DNA from: Pyrinomonadaceae bacterium
GTDB taxonomy: Bacteria > Acidobacteriota > Blastocatellia > Pyrinomonadales > Pyrinomonadaceae
DNA length: 64,000 nucleotides
Direction: 5' to 3'
Assembly: GCA_014380365.1 (NCBI GenBank)
Contig: JACMJZ010000029.1
Location: forward strand, 62,001 to 126,000
The notes under the pieces were generated by a model. That model saw only the letters and a list, made by a program, of their open reading frames with translations. It did not search any database and was not told the DNA's origin. The position numbers and the translations under genes were made by a program. Position 1 is the stretch's first letter. Each line of letters opens with the position of its first letter. This document shows positions 36,356-46,208 of this stretch, piece by piece.

Positions 36356-37031
36356 TCGTATTTCTATAGAGCCTGTATTTAGTTATGTACTCAGCCACTG
36401 CTGGCGTTGTTAGCCTACTCAAATCATCGAGTCGATTCTCGCGGGCCGCGCGGCGTACAGCGGTTGCCGAGACTTCGCACATCGCTGCATCTGTTACAAA
36501 AATTTTCGGTCTGCCGGGTTCAATCAGTTCGGAGACGCCGGTTCCTGACATGCCGCGCACATCGGCGACTCGCGCTGCCAACTCAGGACCAACATGCTCA
36601 GCGGAAAAACTATAGCCGGGCCTTGTTACAACGATGTGGTTGACCAGCGACAGCACCGTCTCCCAATCCCGCCAACTCGTAATCTCCGTCCATGAGTCAG
36701 CGCCCATGACAAAGAACAAATCAGCAAACTCTTCAAACTGCGCTCGAAAGTGGCGGAGCGTATCAACCGTGTACTGCGTGGCCTGTCCTTCGAGTTCGAA
36801 AGTCGAGATACAGAGTTTCGGATCGCCCTGGGTACCTAAGGCCAACATCGCGTAACGAGCGATTGCGGATGAGACCTGCGCGTCCTGCTTGTGCGGCGCT
36901 ACCCGCGCCGGGACAAATAGGAATTCGTCAATTGCAAACAACTGCGAGACGCTTCTGGCAACTTCGAGATGGCCAGAATGGACCGGATCAAAGGTTCCGC
37001 CGTAAATCGCAATACGCTTTCGCTGGTCCAT
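36345..37031 (-). CDS. nadD: nicotinate-nucleotide adenylyltransferase NadD
   Basis: 228 residues, the NAD-synthesis enzyme that adenylates nicotinate mononucleotide. Seen: GGTFDPVHSGHL with the HxGH nucleotide motif, FVPARVAPHK, FVMGADSW, and the C-terminal CEVSATAVRRAAREN block (family ISST-x-IR). ATG 37031 is preferred; the longer reading from 37097 would run through a dispersed repeat. obg-nadD-rsfS is a common bacterial order. Confidence 0.95.
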   Translation of the reverse strand: MDQRKRIAIYGGTFDPVHSGHLEVARSVSQLFAIDEFLFVPARVAPHKQDAQVSSAIARYAMLALGTQGDPKLCISTFELEGQATQYTVDTLRHFRAQFEEFADLFFVMGADSWTEITSWRDWETVLSLVNHIVVTRPGYSFSAEHVGPELAARVADVRGMSGTGVSELIEPGRPKIFVTDAAMCEVSATAVRRAARENRLDDLSRLTTPAVAEYITKYRLYRNTNEQ

Positions 37032-37034
37032 CTT

Positions 37035-37123
37035 GTAGGACAGACATTCCTGTCTGTCCAACCTCTCCGCGGATCGCGCTTCGACGCGACCAAACAAGGG
37101 ACAGGCAGGAATGCCTGTCCTAC
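37035..37123. repeat. inverted repeat of GGACAGGCAGGAATGCC type
   Basis: Arms 37035-37059 and 37099-37123 match 23 of 25 as reverse complements. The element spans the obg-nadD spacer: its right arm ends at the base before obg's stop and its left arm lies 3 nt from nadD's ATG. Confidence 0.9.
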
Positions 37124-38164
37124 TTACAACGCAAACTCAATCGGCTCGGCCTGTCGAGCCGCCTCGGTAAGCTCATCCAGTTGCACGGCGATAGCGGCAA
37201 CTAACTCCTTCGTGCCTTTGTTTGTTACCGAAGAGATCGCATAAAACGGTATTCCTTCAGTGGCAACTTGCTGCTTCAGCGATTCAAGTCGCTCAGGATC
37301 GTCGAGCGCATCAATCTTCGTCGCTACCACCATCTGTGGCCGGCTGGCCAGGTCCGGGTTGTACGCGCGCAACTCGCGGTTCACCGCCAGGTAGTCGTTT
37401 ACCGGTTCGCGTCCTGAGAACGACGAAACGTCAACCAGGTGCAGCAGCAGTTTTGTTCGCTCGATATGGCGAAGAAAACGATCGCCCAAACCTGCCCCGG
37501 TGTGCGCGCCTTCGATCAAGCCAGGAATATCAGCCATCACAAACGTGCGAAAGTCTCCGAGATCAACGACGCCGAGATGCGGCTCCAGCGTAGTAAACGG
37601 GTAATCCGCGATCTTCGGCTTGGCCGCTGAGACAGTGGATATCAACGTTGACTTCCCGGCGTTTGGAAATCCCACCAGACCTACGTCAGCCAACAATTTG
37701 AGTTCGAGCTGCAACTCGAATTCTTCGCCTTCGCTGCCGCTTTGGTGGTAGCGGGGCGCACGATTTGTTGAAGTGGCAAAGTGGGAATTACCAAAACCTC
37801 CACGTCCACCTTTGGCCGCGCGCCAGCGAAACCCGTCGACAGCCAGGTCCTGCAAAGGTTCGCCTGAGACGCTGTCAAAGATCTGCGTGCCAACCGGCAC
37901 CCGCACTGTCAGGTCTTCGCCTTCCCGACCCGATCGATTCGATCCTTCTCCATGCCGTCCGCGCTCAGCAATGTGTTCGGGGTTGTATCTGAGATGAAGC
38001 AGAGTGTTGAGAGACGAATCTGCAACTATCCAAACGTCGCCACCGCGTCCGCCCTCGCCACCAGATGGCCCACCACGAGGAACAAACTTCTCCCGCCGAA
38101 ACGCCGTTACGCCATTCCCTCCGTGACCGCCCTGGATGCGGATTTTTGCCCTATCGATAAACAT
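37124..38164 (-). CDS. obg: GTPase Obg/CgtA
   Basis: 346 residues. The Gly-rich Obg fold (1-158; [25 protein letters not shown]) is followed by the G domain: G1 [10 protein letters not shown]2 [13 protein letters not shown]3 [11 protein letters not shown]4 TKID. The optional C-terminal OCT domain is absent, normal for many Gram-negative phyla. Obg helps 50S assembly and stress signalling. It follows rplU and rpmA, the usual order. Confidence 0.97.
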   Translation of the reverse strand: MFIDRAKIRIQGGHGGNGVTAFRREKFVPRGGPSGGEGGRGGDVWIVADSSLNTLLHLRYNPEHIAERGRHGEGSNRSGREGEDLTVRVPVGTQIFDSVSGEPLQDLAVDGFRWRAAKGGRGGFGNSHFATSTNRAPRYHQSGSEGEEFELQLELKLLADVGLVGFPNAGKSTLISTVSAAKPKIADYPFTTLEPHLGVVDLGDFRTFVMADIPGLIEGAHTGAGLGDRFLRHIERTKLLLHLVDVSSFSGREPVNDYLAVNRELRAYNPDLASRPQMVVATKIDALDDPERLESLKQQVATEGIPFYAISSVTNKGTKELVAAIAVQLDELTEAARQAEPIEFAL

Positions 38165-38257
38165 TCATTCAAACACTTAAATCGAAAGCGACGCCCTGCG
38201 CTAAGTCTCAGACTTGGCTCAGGCGTCGCGTCATAGCGATCTTGGGGTTGCACTGGC

Positions 38258-38530
38258 CTATGCTGAAGACGCCTGCTCCTGCGCATAGACACTAATGAAC
38301 TTTCCGCTGCGACCTTTGTCTTCAAACTTCACCACACCGGAGATTAGCGCGAAAAGCGTATCGTCCTTACCTCGCCCGACATTCTTTCCGGGTTTCCACT
38401 TCGTGCCGCGCTGCCGCGCCAGGATGTTCCCACCAAGGACACTCTCTCCGCCAAACTTCTTGAGACCTAAGCGCTGCGAATTAGAGTCGCGGCCGTTGCG
38501 TGATGAACCAACTCCCTTTTTATGTGCCAT
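38258..38530 (-). CDS. rpmA: 50S ribosomal protein L27
   Basis: 90 residues. Seen: the [20 protein letters not shown] start and [10 protein letters not shown] to [10 protein letters not shown], all typical. L27 reaches the peptidyl-transferase centre with its N-terminus. No N-terminal extension to be cut off, unlike in Firmicutes. Part of rplU-rpmA-obg. Confidence 0.98.
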   Translation of the reverse strand: MAHKKGVGSSRNGRDSNSQRLGLKKFGGESVLGGNILARQRGTKWKPGKNVGRGKDDTLFALISGVVKFEDKGRSGKFISVYAQEQASSA

Positions 38531-38624
38531 AAAAAACTCCGTGTCGGGTGTCGGGTATCAGGTTTCAGGTTTCAGGTTTCAGTAAGAACCGAAACCCGGC
38601 ACCTGAAACCCGGTACCTGTTCCC
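38531..38624. repeat. spacer element, GGTTTCAG/CGGGT words (rplU-rpmA)
   Basis: GTGTCGGGTATCAGG and three GGTTTCA words on the left face GAAACCCGGCACCTG-type words on the right; the arms pair imperfectly. Relatives fill the spacers at 44467, 51328, 53039 and 56127. Confidence 0.75.
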
Positions 38625-38921
38625 CTATCCTATTGAATCTATCGTGATCGTCGTATATCCCTGGCGGTGACCCTGTTTGCGTTTGTATTGTTTACGACGC
38701 TTCTTTTTGAAGACGACAATCTTGGCGCCGCGACCATGATCGACGACTGTCGCGGACACTGTCGCGTCTCCCACGACCGCAGTTGCACCGTCTCCCGCCG
38801 TCAGCAGAGCAGCTATCTCAATGGACTTGCCAGCCTCAGCATCGATTGAGGGAACACGTATTGTGTTTCCTTTGGTTACGACAAACTGCTTGCCGCCGGT
38901 TCTGATTACTGCGTATGACAT
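38625..38921 (-). CDS. rplU: 50S ribosomal protein L21
   Basis: 98 residues. Seen: YAVIRTGGKQFVV start, VVDHGRGAKIVVFKKKRRKQYKRKQGHRQ and a YTTITIDSI end, as in the family. It binds 23S rRNA. GAGAGGA lies upstream of ATG 38921, and a good promoter sits 47 nt before it, so rplU-rpmA-obg can be transcribed apart from accC. Confidence 0.98.
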   Translation of the reverse strand: MSYAVIRTGGKQFVVTKGNTIRVPSIDAEAGKSIEIAALLTAGDGATAVVGDATVSATVVDHGRGAKIVVFKKKRRKQYKRKQGHRQGYTTITIDSIG

Positions 38922-38967
38922 CTCGTTATCCTCTCAGACAAGCCAACTCGCCATAGAAAAGTCGAAT

Positions 38968-38996
38968 ATTATAGGCATCCCGCTCTCAAACGGCAA
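38968..38996 (-). promoter_or_regulatory. sigma-70-type promoter for rplU-rpmA-obg
   Basis: On the minus strand TTGCCG (38991-38996), a 17-nt spacer and an exact TATAAT (38968-38973), with rplU's ATG 47 nt downstream. Confidence 0.6.
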
Positions 38997-39096
38997 CCGC
39001 CGCCGATGGTGGCTGAGTTTAGCTGTGGCACGCGCATCTTGCGCGTGATTCACGGTCGGGACGCCCGGGCCACTTTTCAAACGCAACCGCTCCCGA

Positions 39097-40506
39097 CTAA
39101 GTCGCCGGCGCCACCACTCCGGCTTGAGTTTTGGCTACCTTTGCGCCATTTTGCGTCAGGAAATGCTCCATGAAACTGGTCGAGATATCGCCCGCCCTAA
39201 ACTTCGGATCGTCCATGATCTTCAGATGCAGCGGAATCGTCGTCTTGATTCCCTCGATCACCATCGCATCAAGTGCGCGTTTCATGCGCGCTATCGCCAG
39301 CTCACGGGTTCTAGCGTGCACAATCACCTTGGCGATCATCGAATCGTAAAACGGCGGTACTGAGTAACCGGAATAGACATATGTGTCAACGCGCACACCC
39401 GGTCCGCCCGGAAGATTGAAGGCTGTAATCTTGCCCGGGGAAGGCGCGAATGTCTCCGGGTTCTCGGCGTTGATGCGACACTCGATCGCGTGACCCACGA
39501 TTAACAGGTCGTTCTGGGTAAACCCGAGCGGTTCTCCTTCGGCAATCCTGATTTGATTACGCACGATGTCGGCCAGCGTCACCATCTCGGTGACGGCGTG
39601 CTCAACCTGAATGCGCGTATTCATCTCCATGAAATAGAACTTGTTGTCCTTATCGAGCAGAAATTCGACCGTCCCAGCACTCGCATAGCCCAACTTTTTG
39701 CAGGCGGCAACGGCAGCGTCGCCCATTTGGTTGCGCAACTCGGGTGATAGGACCGGCGAAGGCGCTTCTTCCAACAACTTCTGATGACGCCTCTGAATCG
39801 AACATTCACGTTCGCCCAAATGAATGCACTCTCCATACTCGTCGGCCAGCACCTGGATCTCGATATGACGAGGGGCTTCAAGATAGCGTTCGATATAGAC
39901 ACTGCCATCCTTAAAAGCTGCCGCGGCCTCAGTGGATGCTGTTTCCAAAGCTTTCCCAAGTTCGCCTTCGGTGCGCACAATGCGCATTCCCCGGCCACCG
40001 CCACCCGCAGACGCCTTGACGATCACTGGAAAACCGATCTCACGAGCCAACCGCATGCCTTCGTCTTCCGAAGTTATTGGCTCTGGACTACCCGGCAAAA
40101 CGGGCAACCCTGCTTCGGTCATCGCGCGACGCGCCTCCACCTTGTCGCCCATCAACCGGATCATCTTTGCCGGCGGTCCGATAAACTTGATATTGCAAGC
40201 TTCGCAAATTTCAGCAAACTTGGAGGACTCGGCGAGGAAGCCATAGCCCGGGTGAATAGCATCGACATTGAAAATCTCGGCCGTGCTGATGATTGCCGGA
40301 ATGTTCAGATAACTTTGAGCGGAAGGCGCCGGGCCAATGCAAGCAGCTTCGTCAGCATAACGCACATGCAGCGAATCTCGGTCGACATCGCTATGGACAG
40401 CGACTGTGCGAATCCCCATTTCCTTGCACGTCCAAATAATACGGCAAGCGATCTCGCCGCGATTGGCGATCAGTATCTTCTTAAACTTTCTAGTTTCCGG
40501 CTTCAT
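39097..40506 (-). CDS. accC: acetyl-CoA carboxylase, biotin carboxylase subunit
   Basis: 469 residues. It carboxylates biotin on AccB with ATP and bicarbonate, the first step of fatty acid synthesis. Seen: [14 protein letters not shown], the ATP-grasp loop [44 protein letters not shown], and the usual C-terminal cap. The inner ATG 40506 is chosen: the longer form from 40644 would translate the AAAGTCC repeat and overlap accB. Confidence 0.96.
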   Translation of the reverse strand: MKPETRKFKKILIANRGEIACRIIWTCKEMGIRTVAVHSDVDRDSLHVRYADEAACIGPAPSAQSYLNIPAIISTAEIFNVDAIHPGYGFLAESSKFAEICEACNIKFIGPPAKMIRLMGDKVEARRAMTEAGLPVLPGSPEPITSEDEGMRLAREIGFPVIVKASAGGGGRGMRIVRTEGELGKALETASTEAAAAFKDGSVYIERYLEAPRHIEIQVLADEYGECIHLGERECSIQRRHQKLLEEAPSPVLSPELRNQMGDAAVAACKKLGYASAGTVEFLLDKDNKFYFMEMNTRIQVEHAVTEMVTLADIVRNQIRIAEGEPLGFTQNDLLIVGHAIECRINAENPETFAPSPGKITAFNLPGGPGVRVDTYVYSGYSVPPFYDSMIAKVIVHARTRELAIARMKRALDAMVIEGIKTTIPLHLKIMDDPKFRAGDISTSFMEHFLTQNGAKVAKTQAGVVAPAT

Positions 40507-40594
40507 CTTTTGTCCATAGTCCGAAGCCCAATGTCTAAAGTCCAAAGTCGTTCTGTCCTGGCGGACTTTGGACTTTGGACTTTTTACTTGGGAC
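40507..40594. repeat. spacer element, AAAGTCC words (accB-accC)
   Basis: A perfect 13-nt pair, AAAGTCCAAAGTC (40537-40549) and GACTTTGGACTTT (40564-40576), within a larger imperfect palindrome that covers the whole accB-accC spacer. Confidence 0.85.
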
Positions 40595-41260
40595 CTACTT
40601 CTTAATGCCGAAGAGTGGTTGTCCGTATTCGACTGGCTGGCCATTCTCCACGTAAATCTTCGCCACTTCGCCGCTCGTCTCGGCCGTAATTTCGTTCATC
40701 AACTTCATCGCCTCGATGATGCAGACCACGGTTTCGGAATCAACCTGGCTGCCAATTTTCACAAACGATTCGGCGTTTGGCGACGCAGCGCGATAGAAGG
40801 TGCCCACGATTGGAGAAGGAATAATGTAAAGGTCCTGATCTTCGGAGGCGGCTGTTTGCGCCTTTGCTCCAGGATGAATGGGAGCTGCGGGAGTCGTCCC
40901 TGCAGATTCGCTACCGACGGAACTAGTCGCCCCTGCCGATGGCCCGGCCGCCGATTGACCTGGGCCGGTTGGGCCCATTTCACTGATATCGGCTTCGGTC
41001 CCGCGTCTGAACCGGACCCGGAAACCCTCACGCTCAAGCTCAAACTCGGTGAAGTCGTTTTCGCGTATCAACTCGATGATCTCGCGCAGCTCGTCCATGT
41101 TCACCGAAGCGTCGGTAGCGGCAGGTTTAGTACGACGACGTCGACCACGAACCCGTTCAACCACACCCTCTATTTCTGGTTGCGTGTCGACTTCCACTTT
41201 GGGGCTTTCAGAATCGTCCATCTTTTTCACGGTTCCTGTGGGGCTAGGGGCCAAGGCCAT
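40595..41260 (-). CDS. accB: acetyl-CoA carboxylase biotin carboxyl carrier protein
   Basis: 221 residues. The C-terminal biotinyl domain carries the biotin-acceptor motif EAMKLMNEI with Lys186; before it comes a Pro/Ala/Ser linker, and a helical N-terminal part ([22 protein letters not shown]) typical of AccB. About 50 extra residues with RGRRRR lie in front, so translation may start later at ATG 41221. Followed by accC, the normal order. Confidence 0.95.
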   Translation of the reverse strand: MALAPSPTGTVKKMDDSESPKVEVDTQPEIEGVVERVRGRRRRTKPAATDASVNMDELREIIELIRENDFTEFELEREGFRVRFRRGTEADISEMGPTGPGQSAAGPSAGATSSVGSESAGTTPAAPIHPGAKAQTAASEDQDLYIIPSPIVGTFYRAASPNAESFVKIGSQVDSETVVCIIEAMKLMNEITAETSGEVAKIYVENGQPVEYGQPLFGIKK

Positions 41261-41376
41261 AACACTCCATCAAAGCGTTGAGCCCCAAAAGACTCTGGAT
41301 GGTCGATTGGGGCGTTCCTGCCGAGCTTTGCTATATCCGCAACCCGGCCGTTTCAAGGCTCAAATCAAACTGTTCG

Positions 41377-42072
41377 CTAGCTCGCTTTACCAGCTCCAGG
41401 CTCTGCCTCGGCAGCGTCACTCTCACTTACCGGCTCTTCGGTGATCGCGTCTGGCTCAGGCGCCTTGTCGGCCGCCTTCATCTCACCTTCTTTTTTGGAG
41501 GAGCTGGCGGCTGGGGATGTCTTCGAGGATGTTCCCTTCGAATCAGTTTTTTTCTTCTTCGTAGTCGTCTGCTTGCGCTTCTTCGCCGCCTCGAGGGCTT
41601 CGAGTTCGCCTGGATTGTCGACCAGCTCAATTATGGCCAACTCCGCGTTGTCACCCGCCCGGCGCCCGAGCTTGAAGATGCGGGTGTAGCCACCGGGTCG
41701 ATCCTTGTAACGCTCTCCGAGTTCATCAAACAAGCGCTTCAATGCTGCCACGCCGGAAGTGCGTGGCGGACGCACTTGTCCACGCTTGCCGGTCAGCACT
41801 GCCATCTGCATGTTGCCCGCATGGAAGAATCCCGCAGCTTGCCGGCGAAGGTGCAGCGCGCGCGGGCCAGAGTCTTCCCCGTGAAGGTTACTGGCCTTAC
41901 GCGAGAGCGTGATAGCGCGCTCCACGAAGGGCCGTAGCTCTTTGGCTTTCGGCAGAGTAGTAACGATGCGCTCAGAGCGCGAATTGATGAGCGAGACAGC
42001 GAGATTACGAAGCATTGACATGCGATGCTCGCTGGTTCGACCAAGTTTGCGATGTGCTTTTTGATGCCGCAT
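41377..42072 (-). CDS. rplQ: 50S ribosomal protein L17, extended
   Basis: 231 residues, against about 120-130 in most bacteria. The start (MRHQKAHRKLGRTSEHRM, then LRNLAVSLI) is typical. Around residues 60-110 there are about 30 extra residues (HGEDSGPRAL to AVLTGKRGQVRPP) before VAALKRLFDEL. After the family core ends near LAIIELV, a low-complexity Lys/Ser/Ala/Glu tail of about 75 residues follows. It is last in the alpha operon. Confidence 0.95.
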   Translation of the reverse strand: MRHQKAHRKLGRTSEHRMSMLRNLAVSLINSRSERIVTTLPKAKELRPFVERAITLSRKASNLHGEDSGPRALHLRRQAAGFFHAGNMQMAVLTGKRGQVRPPRTSGVAALKRLFDELGERYKDRPGGYTRIFKLGRRAGDNAELAIIELVDNPGELEALEAAKKRKQTTTKKKKTDSKGTSSKTSPAASSSKKEGEMKAADKAPEPDAITEEPVSESDAAEAEPGAGKAS

Positions 42073-42151
42073 GACTCTAGAAACCTGATGACTTAATAAC
42101 CGGATTACTAACCGGACCGTATCTGTGTGTTGGCTCCGGGAAACTTAAATA

Positions 42152-43219
42152 CTAATCTTCGTCTCCGTCGTCCCCGTCCCCATCTAAGTCGCTGAGATCG
42201 ACGCCGTCGCGGCCGCCGGTGCCGGGAATCGGATTCCCCTGCTCGTCAAACTCCATTCCAAAATCTAATCCTATCCCGTTCAGGATTTCCTTGATTTCGT
42301 TAAGCGACTTCTTGCCAAAGTTCTTGGTGGCCAGCATTTCACGCTCGCTACGCTGAACCAAATCGCGCAAGGTTCGAATATCGGCGTTCTTCAGACAATT
42401 GTATGAACGAACCGACAATTCGAGTTCGTCGACCGAACGATCCAGCTGATCGTTACGTGGCAGTGGTGGTCGCTCAATCTTGGAGTAAGCGAAATCGTCT
42501 GTGTCCTCCTCGAAGTTGATAAAAATGGACATGTGGTCCTTGATCAACTTCGCCGCGAGGCCGATTGAATCTTCCGGCTTAACCGAGCCATCCGTCCAAA
42601 CTTCAATCGTGAGTTTGTCGAATTCGGTGTTCTGCCCGAGGCGCGCCGCCTCAACTGTATAATTAACTTTCTTAACGGGAGTGTGCACAGCATCGATCGG
42701 GATGTAACCGAGCGACAAGTCTTCGTCGAAATTTCGGTCAGCGGAGACATAACCACGTCCGCGCTTCAAACGCATCTCGACTTTCAGCGACCCGCCTTCA
42801 CTTACCGTTGCGATGTGCACAGTGTCGTCCAACACCTCCACGTCTGCATCAGTCTCGATGTCGGCCGCAGTTACTTCTCCGGCCGACTCTTTTGAAATTC
42901 TGAGCGTCTTCGCTTCACTGCCGTGCAACTTAAACGGCACTTGCTTGAGATTCAGAATTACGTCAGTCGCATCTTCGACTACACCTTTGATTGAGGAGAA
43001 CTCATGTTCGACTCCCTCAATCTTCACGGCCGTGACGGCTGCACCTTCGATAGAAGAAAGAAGTGCCCGGCGAAGTGAATTTCCAACCGTGGTGCCGAAC
43101 CCGCGCTCGAAAGGCTGCGCGGAAAACCTTCCGTAGCGCTCCGTGAGTGTCTCATTGTCGGCCGCCAGACGGCGCGGCATCTGAAATCCGGTCCAGAGAT
43201 TATTTTGATCGATAGCCAT
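42152..43219 (-). CDS. rpoA: DNA-directed RNA polymerase alpha subunit
   Basis: 355 residues. The N-terminal assembly domain includes [21 protein letters not shown]; the C-terminal DNA- and activator-binding domain has [20 protein letters not shown] and [14 protein letters not shown] short acidic tail (GDGDDGDED) is extra. The ATG at 43219 is chosen: the longer reading from 43348 overlaps rpsD and has no family similarity. Confidence 0.97.
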   Translation of the reverse strand: MAIDQNNLWTGFQMPRRLAADNETLTERYGRFSAQPFERGFGTTVGNSLRRALLSSIEGAAVTAVKIEGVEHEFSSIKGVVEDATDVILNLKQVPFKLHGSEAKTLRISKESAGEVTAADIETDADVEVLDDTVHIATVSEGGSLKVEMRLKRGRGYVSADRNFDEDLSLGYIPIDAVHTPVKKVNYTVEAARLGQNTEFDKLTIEVWTDGSVKPEDSIGLAAKLIKDHMSIFINFEEDTDDFAYSKIERPPLPRNDQLDRSVDELELSVRSYNCLKNADIRTLRDLVQRSEREMLATKNFGKKSLNEIKEILNGIGLDFGMEFDEQGNPIPGTGGRDGVDLSDLDGDGDDGDED

Positions 43220-43249
43220 AGCGTTAGAGTCCCGGTCCTTAGAAATGCA

Positions 43250-43286
43250 GTTATCCGCAGTCTGCGACAAGCGCAGTCTGCGGGTT
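43250..43286. repeat. short repeat in the rpsD-rpoA spacer
   Basis: The words CCGCAGTCTGCG and GCGCAGTCTGCGGG lie either side of ACAA; they repeat directly and also pair as a hairpin. This is smaller than the other spacer elements. Confidence 0.65.
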
Positions 43287-43289
43287 TCG

Positions 43290-43928
43290 TTACTTGCTAT
43301 AAAGCTCAACGATGAGCTGTTCGTTAATTGAGCGATCGATATCTTCACGGGAAGGCAAGCCGCTGATCTGGGCCGACATTTCCGCGCCGCCTTGCGAGAT
43401 CCATGAGGGACGTCCGCGCCCTGACGCAGTTTGCCACGCGCCTTCGATGTGCGGATTCTTTCGGCTGCCCTCTTTGATATCGATTATTTCGCCGGCTCTT
43501 ACTTGATACGAGGGAATATCGACCTTGCGTCCGTTGACCTGGACGTGGCCGTGATTCACCAACTGCCGAGCCTGTCTGCGAGAAGTCGAAAATCCCGCGC
43601 GGTAGACCGCGTTATCGAGACGACGTTCGAGCAGGAACAGCAGGTTCTCGCCCGTGATGCCCTTCATGCGGGCCGCGCGCTCGAAGTAGTTGCGGAACTG
43701 TCCTTCAAGGACGAAGTAAATGCGTTTAACTTTTTGCTTTTCTCGAAGCTGCAGGCCGTAACCCACCAGCGCTTTGCCGCGCCGCATGGTGTTGCCGTGT
43801 TGTCCGGGCGGCTGTGTGCCGCGCTTCTCGATCGGACAAGAAGGCTTGTAACACCTGTCACCTTTGAGGAAAAGCTTTGCACCTTCACGGCGGCACAAAC
43901 GGCACACCGCATCTCTATACCTAGCCAA
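43290..43928 (-). CDS. rpsD: 30S ribosomal protein S4
   Basis: 212 residues. A zinc-binding N-terminus has Cys residues at 9, 12, 26 and 31 (CRLC, then CYKPSC), so this is the C+ form. The S4 RNA-binding domain is clear ([37 protein letters not shown]). S4 starts 30S assembly. Confidence 0.98.
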   Translation of the reverse strand: MARYRDAVCRLCRREGAKLFLKGDRCYKPSCPIEKRGTQPPGQHGNTMRRGKALVGYGLQLREKQKVKRIYFVLEGQFRNYFERAARMKGITGENLLFLLERRLDNAVYRAGFSTSRRQARQLVNHGHVQVNGRKVDIPSYQVRAGEIIDIKEGSRKNPHIEGAWQTASGRGRPSWISQGGAEMSAQISGLPSREDIDRSINEQLIVELYSK

Positions 43929-44067
43929 CTGTTTCTGCCTCCAGTCTTAATTCGACGGAAAAGTTTACAGGCTGTTCTTTTTGAAATTTCAATCTCAGAT
44001 CTGAGATCAGATATTTGAAATCTCCGAAAACTGGCCCTTCGTCCTTTAGGTTAATTCAACTTCAAAA
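43929..44067. repeat. spacer element, AAATTTCA/CAGATCTGA words (rpsK-rpsD)
   Basis: Around 43980-44024 the words TGAAATTTCAATCTCAG and CTGAGATCAGATATTTGAAA pair around CAGATCTG. Related words are found at 55165-55220. Confidence 0.75.
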
Positions 44068-44466
44068 CTAAACTCGACGACGCTTCGGCGGACGACATCC
44101 ATTGTGTGGAATGGGAGTCGAATCGCGGATCGTAGTCACTCTGATTCCTGCGTTGGCAATGGCCCGAATCGCTGACTCGCGGCCGCCGCCTGGTCCCTTA
44201 ACGCGAACCTCACACTGCTGCATCCCGGCTTCATGGGCTTTCTTCGCCGCTTCATAGGCCGCCTGCTGCGCTGCGAAAGGCGTTCCTTTGCGTGAACCGC
44301 GGAACCCGCGCGCGCCCGCCGACGACTGTGCGATCAGATTGCCCGCCAGGTCGGTAATCGAAATCATCGTATTGTTGAAAGAGGCAGCCACATGGGCAAT
44401 GCCCACAGGTATGTGCTTCTTCTCTTTCTTACGAAAAACTTTTTTCTTGCCGGTAGCTTTTGCCAT
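44068..44466 (-). CDS. rpsK: 30S ribosomal protein S11
   Basis: 132 residues. Seen: [49 protein letters not shown] and the [13 protein letters not shown] end, all as in the family. The ATG at 44466 follows the spacer element at close range. Confidence 0.98.
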   Translation of the reverse strand: MAKATGKKKVFRKKEKKHIPVGIAHVAASFNNTMISITDLAGNLIAQSSAGARGFRGSRKGTPFAAQQAAYEAAKKAHEAGMQQCEVRVKGPGGGRESAIRAIANAGIRVTTIRDSTPIPHNGCRPPKRRRV

Positions 44467-44554
44467 AAATCCTCGGGTGTCTGGTATCGGGTGTCGGGTG
44501 TCGGTTAGAGCGGGTTGTTAACCGGCACCTGAGACCTGAGACCCGGCACCAATT
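44467..44554. repeat. spacer element, CGGGTGTC words (rpsM-rpsK)
   Basis: CGGGTGTC/GGTATCGGGTGTCGG words face CCGGCACCTGAGACCTGAG words. Arms pair imperfectly. Confidence 0.75.
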
Positions 44555-44938
44555 CTATTTCTTCCCTGGCGCCTTCTTCTTGGCGATAGTCGCACGCCTT
44601 GGGCCTTTGCGAGTGCGAGCGTTCGTATGTGTGCGCTGGCCGCGAACGGGTAACGCTCTGCGGTGGCGCAGTCCCCGATAACATCCAATGTCCATCAAGC
44701 GCTTGATGTCCATCTGGATTCGCTTACGCAGGTCGCCTTCAATTTCACCTTGCGCTTCCAGGATGGCCCGGATGCGACTCAGCTCATCCTCATTCAAATC
44801 CTTAACGCGTGTGTCGAGGCTCACCGCAGCTTCGTTAAGAACCGAGCTCGCGCGCGAACGACCGATGCCATAGATATAAGTCAGCCCGACTTCTGCCCGT
44901 TTGTTCGGTGGAAGATCGACGCCAGCGATACGTGCCAT
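44555..44938 (-). CDS. rpsM: 30S ribosomal protein S13
   Basis: 127 residues. Seen: [56 protein letters not shown], typical. A short Lys-rich end (AKKKAPGKK). It contacts the head and tRNAs. Confidence 0.98.
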   Translation of the reverse strand: MARIAGVDLPPNKRAEVGLTYIYGIGRSRASSVLNEAAVSLDTRVKDLNEDELSRIRAILEAQGEIEGDLRKRIQMDIKRLMDIGCYRGLRHRRALPVRGQRTHTNARTRKGPRRATIAKKKAPGKK

Positions 44939-45028
44939 TCTCTTACTCTCTCTTCAACTATGATCTCGTTTATGGTTTGATCGAAGATTTGCCAAACTGG
45001 AAATCACCAATCGAACAATTTCAACGCC

Positions 45029-45142
45029 TTAGCCCTGGCGCTGTTTGTGTTTTGGGTTGACGCAAATTACCCGCACGACGCCCTTGCGGTGGATAACCTT
45101 GCACTTGTCACACATCTTCTTAACCGAAGCACGGACTTTCAT
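45029..45142 (-). CDS. rpmJ: 50S ribosomal protein L36
   Basis: 37 residues, too short for ordinary ORF lists: [14 protein letters not shown], then [12 protein letters not shown] and NPKHKQRQG. Zinc ligands Cys11, Cys14, Cys27 and His32 are present, so it is the C+ form. It lies between the infA stump and rpsM, exactly where the alpha operon has it. Confidence 0.95.
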   Translation of the reverse strand: MKVRASVKKMCDKCKVIHRKGVVRVICVNPKHKQRQG

Positions 45143-45197
45143 TTCGACAACCCTCAAATCTTCTCAGCCGAAACCGCATGGCTGCTATTTTTAACGG

Positions 45198-45278
45198 TCA
45201 GTAATTCAAGCGAAACATAGCGTTAGGCAAAGTTTCAAAGGACTTCAGCCGAAGATCCTTGGCTTCTTCCTTCGCCAT
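45198..45278 (-). pseudogene. infA: truncated infA (initiation factor IF-1), 26 codons
   Basis: The minus-strand frame codes 26 residues, starting MAKEEAKDL and ending FETLPNAMFRLNY, then TGA. It aligns without gaps with residues 1-26 of IF-1 (E. coli: MAKEDNIEM to LETLPNTMFRVEL). IF-1 should go on for about 46 more residues; only 55 nt lie between this stop and rpmJ, and no frame there resembles the rest. Place and order (map-infA-rpmJ) are as in other bacteria. It is therefore a remnant in situ. IF-1 is normally essential, so a second copy is expected elsewhere. Confidence 0.85.
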
Positions 45279-45375
45279 ATCCGCTCAGAATGAATTTTGC
45301 CTGTACCGACAAACTGCAAATAGTAACACGACCCCTTGCCTTTGCCAAGCCGCGCTCGGCGTTGGGGTTACGGAT

Positions 45376-46164
45376 TCAGTTGGACGCCGCAATGCTGCCT
45401 CCAACGGGCTGTTTTTGGGCGATTCGGGTCAGGACTTCCGGGCCTTCCTCGGTGATTGCTATGGTGTGCTCGGCGTGGGCACTGGGCTGCCCATCGAGCG
45501 TGACCACCGTCCAGCCGTCCGCCAAAACCTTAGTATGATGGGCTCCCAGATTTATCATTGGCTCCACCGCGAACACGTATCCAGCCTTGATTTTCGGGCC
45601 CTGACCAGGCTTTCCGTAGTTTGGTATCTGCGGGTCTTCGTGCATTCGGCGACCAATTCCATGTCCCACATAGTCACGCACGATTGAATAGCCATGCGCC
45701 TCGGCGTGTTGCTGTACCGCAGCCCCGATATCACCCAGATGATTGCCGGGCCGGCACTCTTCGATCGCGAGATCGAGACACTCCTCGGTCACCCGCACCA
45801 AGTCCAACCACGTAGTGCTGACTGTCCCGACGGGGACGGTTATCGCACTGTCGCCAACAAAACCATCCAGCGTCGCGCCGCAATCGATTGAGAAGATGTC
45901 GCCTTCCTGCAACTCGTAGTTTGACGGAAACCCGTGAACGACCTGCTCATTTACCGACGCGCAAATCGAATAGGGAAAGCCGTGATAGCCCTTGAACGTC
46001 GGCAGCGCGCCGGCGTCGCGGATCATCCTCTCGGCTGCGCGATCGATTTCGATCGTAGTCACACCCGGCTTGACCATACTCCTCAGTTCTTGAAGCACGC
46101 GACCTACCAGTTGGCCGGCGGCGCGCATCTTCTCTAACTCTCTTTTCGACTTTCCGATGATCAT
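45376..46164 (-). CDS. map: methionine aminopeptidase, type I
   Basis: 262 residues. It removes the initiator Met. Seen: [24 protein letters not shown] (first metal ligands follow in [16 protein letters not shown]), [17 protein letters not shown], the Glu in FAVEPMIN, and [30 protein letters not shown] at 46164 is the usual start; a longer form from 46209 would overlap adk's stop (TGATG) and cannot be excluded. Confidence 0.96.
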   Translation of the reverse strand: MIIGKSKRELEKMRAAGQLVGRVLQELRSMVKPGVTTIEIDRAAERMIRDAGALPTFKGYHGFPYSICASVNEQVVHGFPSNYELQEGDIFSIDCGATLDGFVGDSAITVPVGTVSTTWLDLVRVTEECLDLAIEECRPGNHLGDIGAAVQQHAEAHGYSIVRDYVGHGIGRRMHEDPQIPNYGKPGQGPKIKAGYVFAVEPMINLGAHHTKVLADGWTVVTLDGQPSAHAEHTIAITEEGPEVLTRIAQKQPVGGSIAASN

Positions 46165-46208
46165 AGACGCAACTGTTTTGGAAGAGACCGGCCACGCCCC
46201 AGGCAACA

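Noticed and set aside
37035-37123. Insertion sequence
   Set aside because: No transposase and under 100 nt; classed as a non-autonomous palindromic repeat.
40507-40644. Longer accC start
   Set aside because: Would translate a repeat element and overlap accB's end.
43220-43348. Longer rpoA start
   Set aside because: Would overlap rpsD by 59 nt and adds sequence unlike any alpha subunit.
45143-45197. Missing part of infA as a frameshift
   Set aside because: None of the three frames resembles the IF-1 C-terminus, and 55 nt is too short; deletion fits better.
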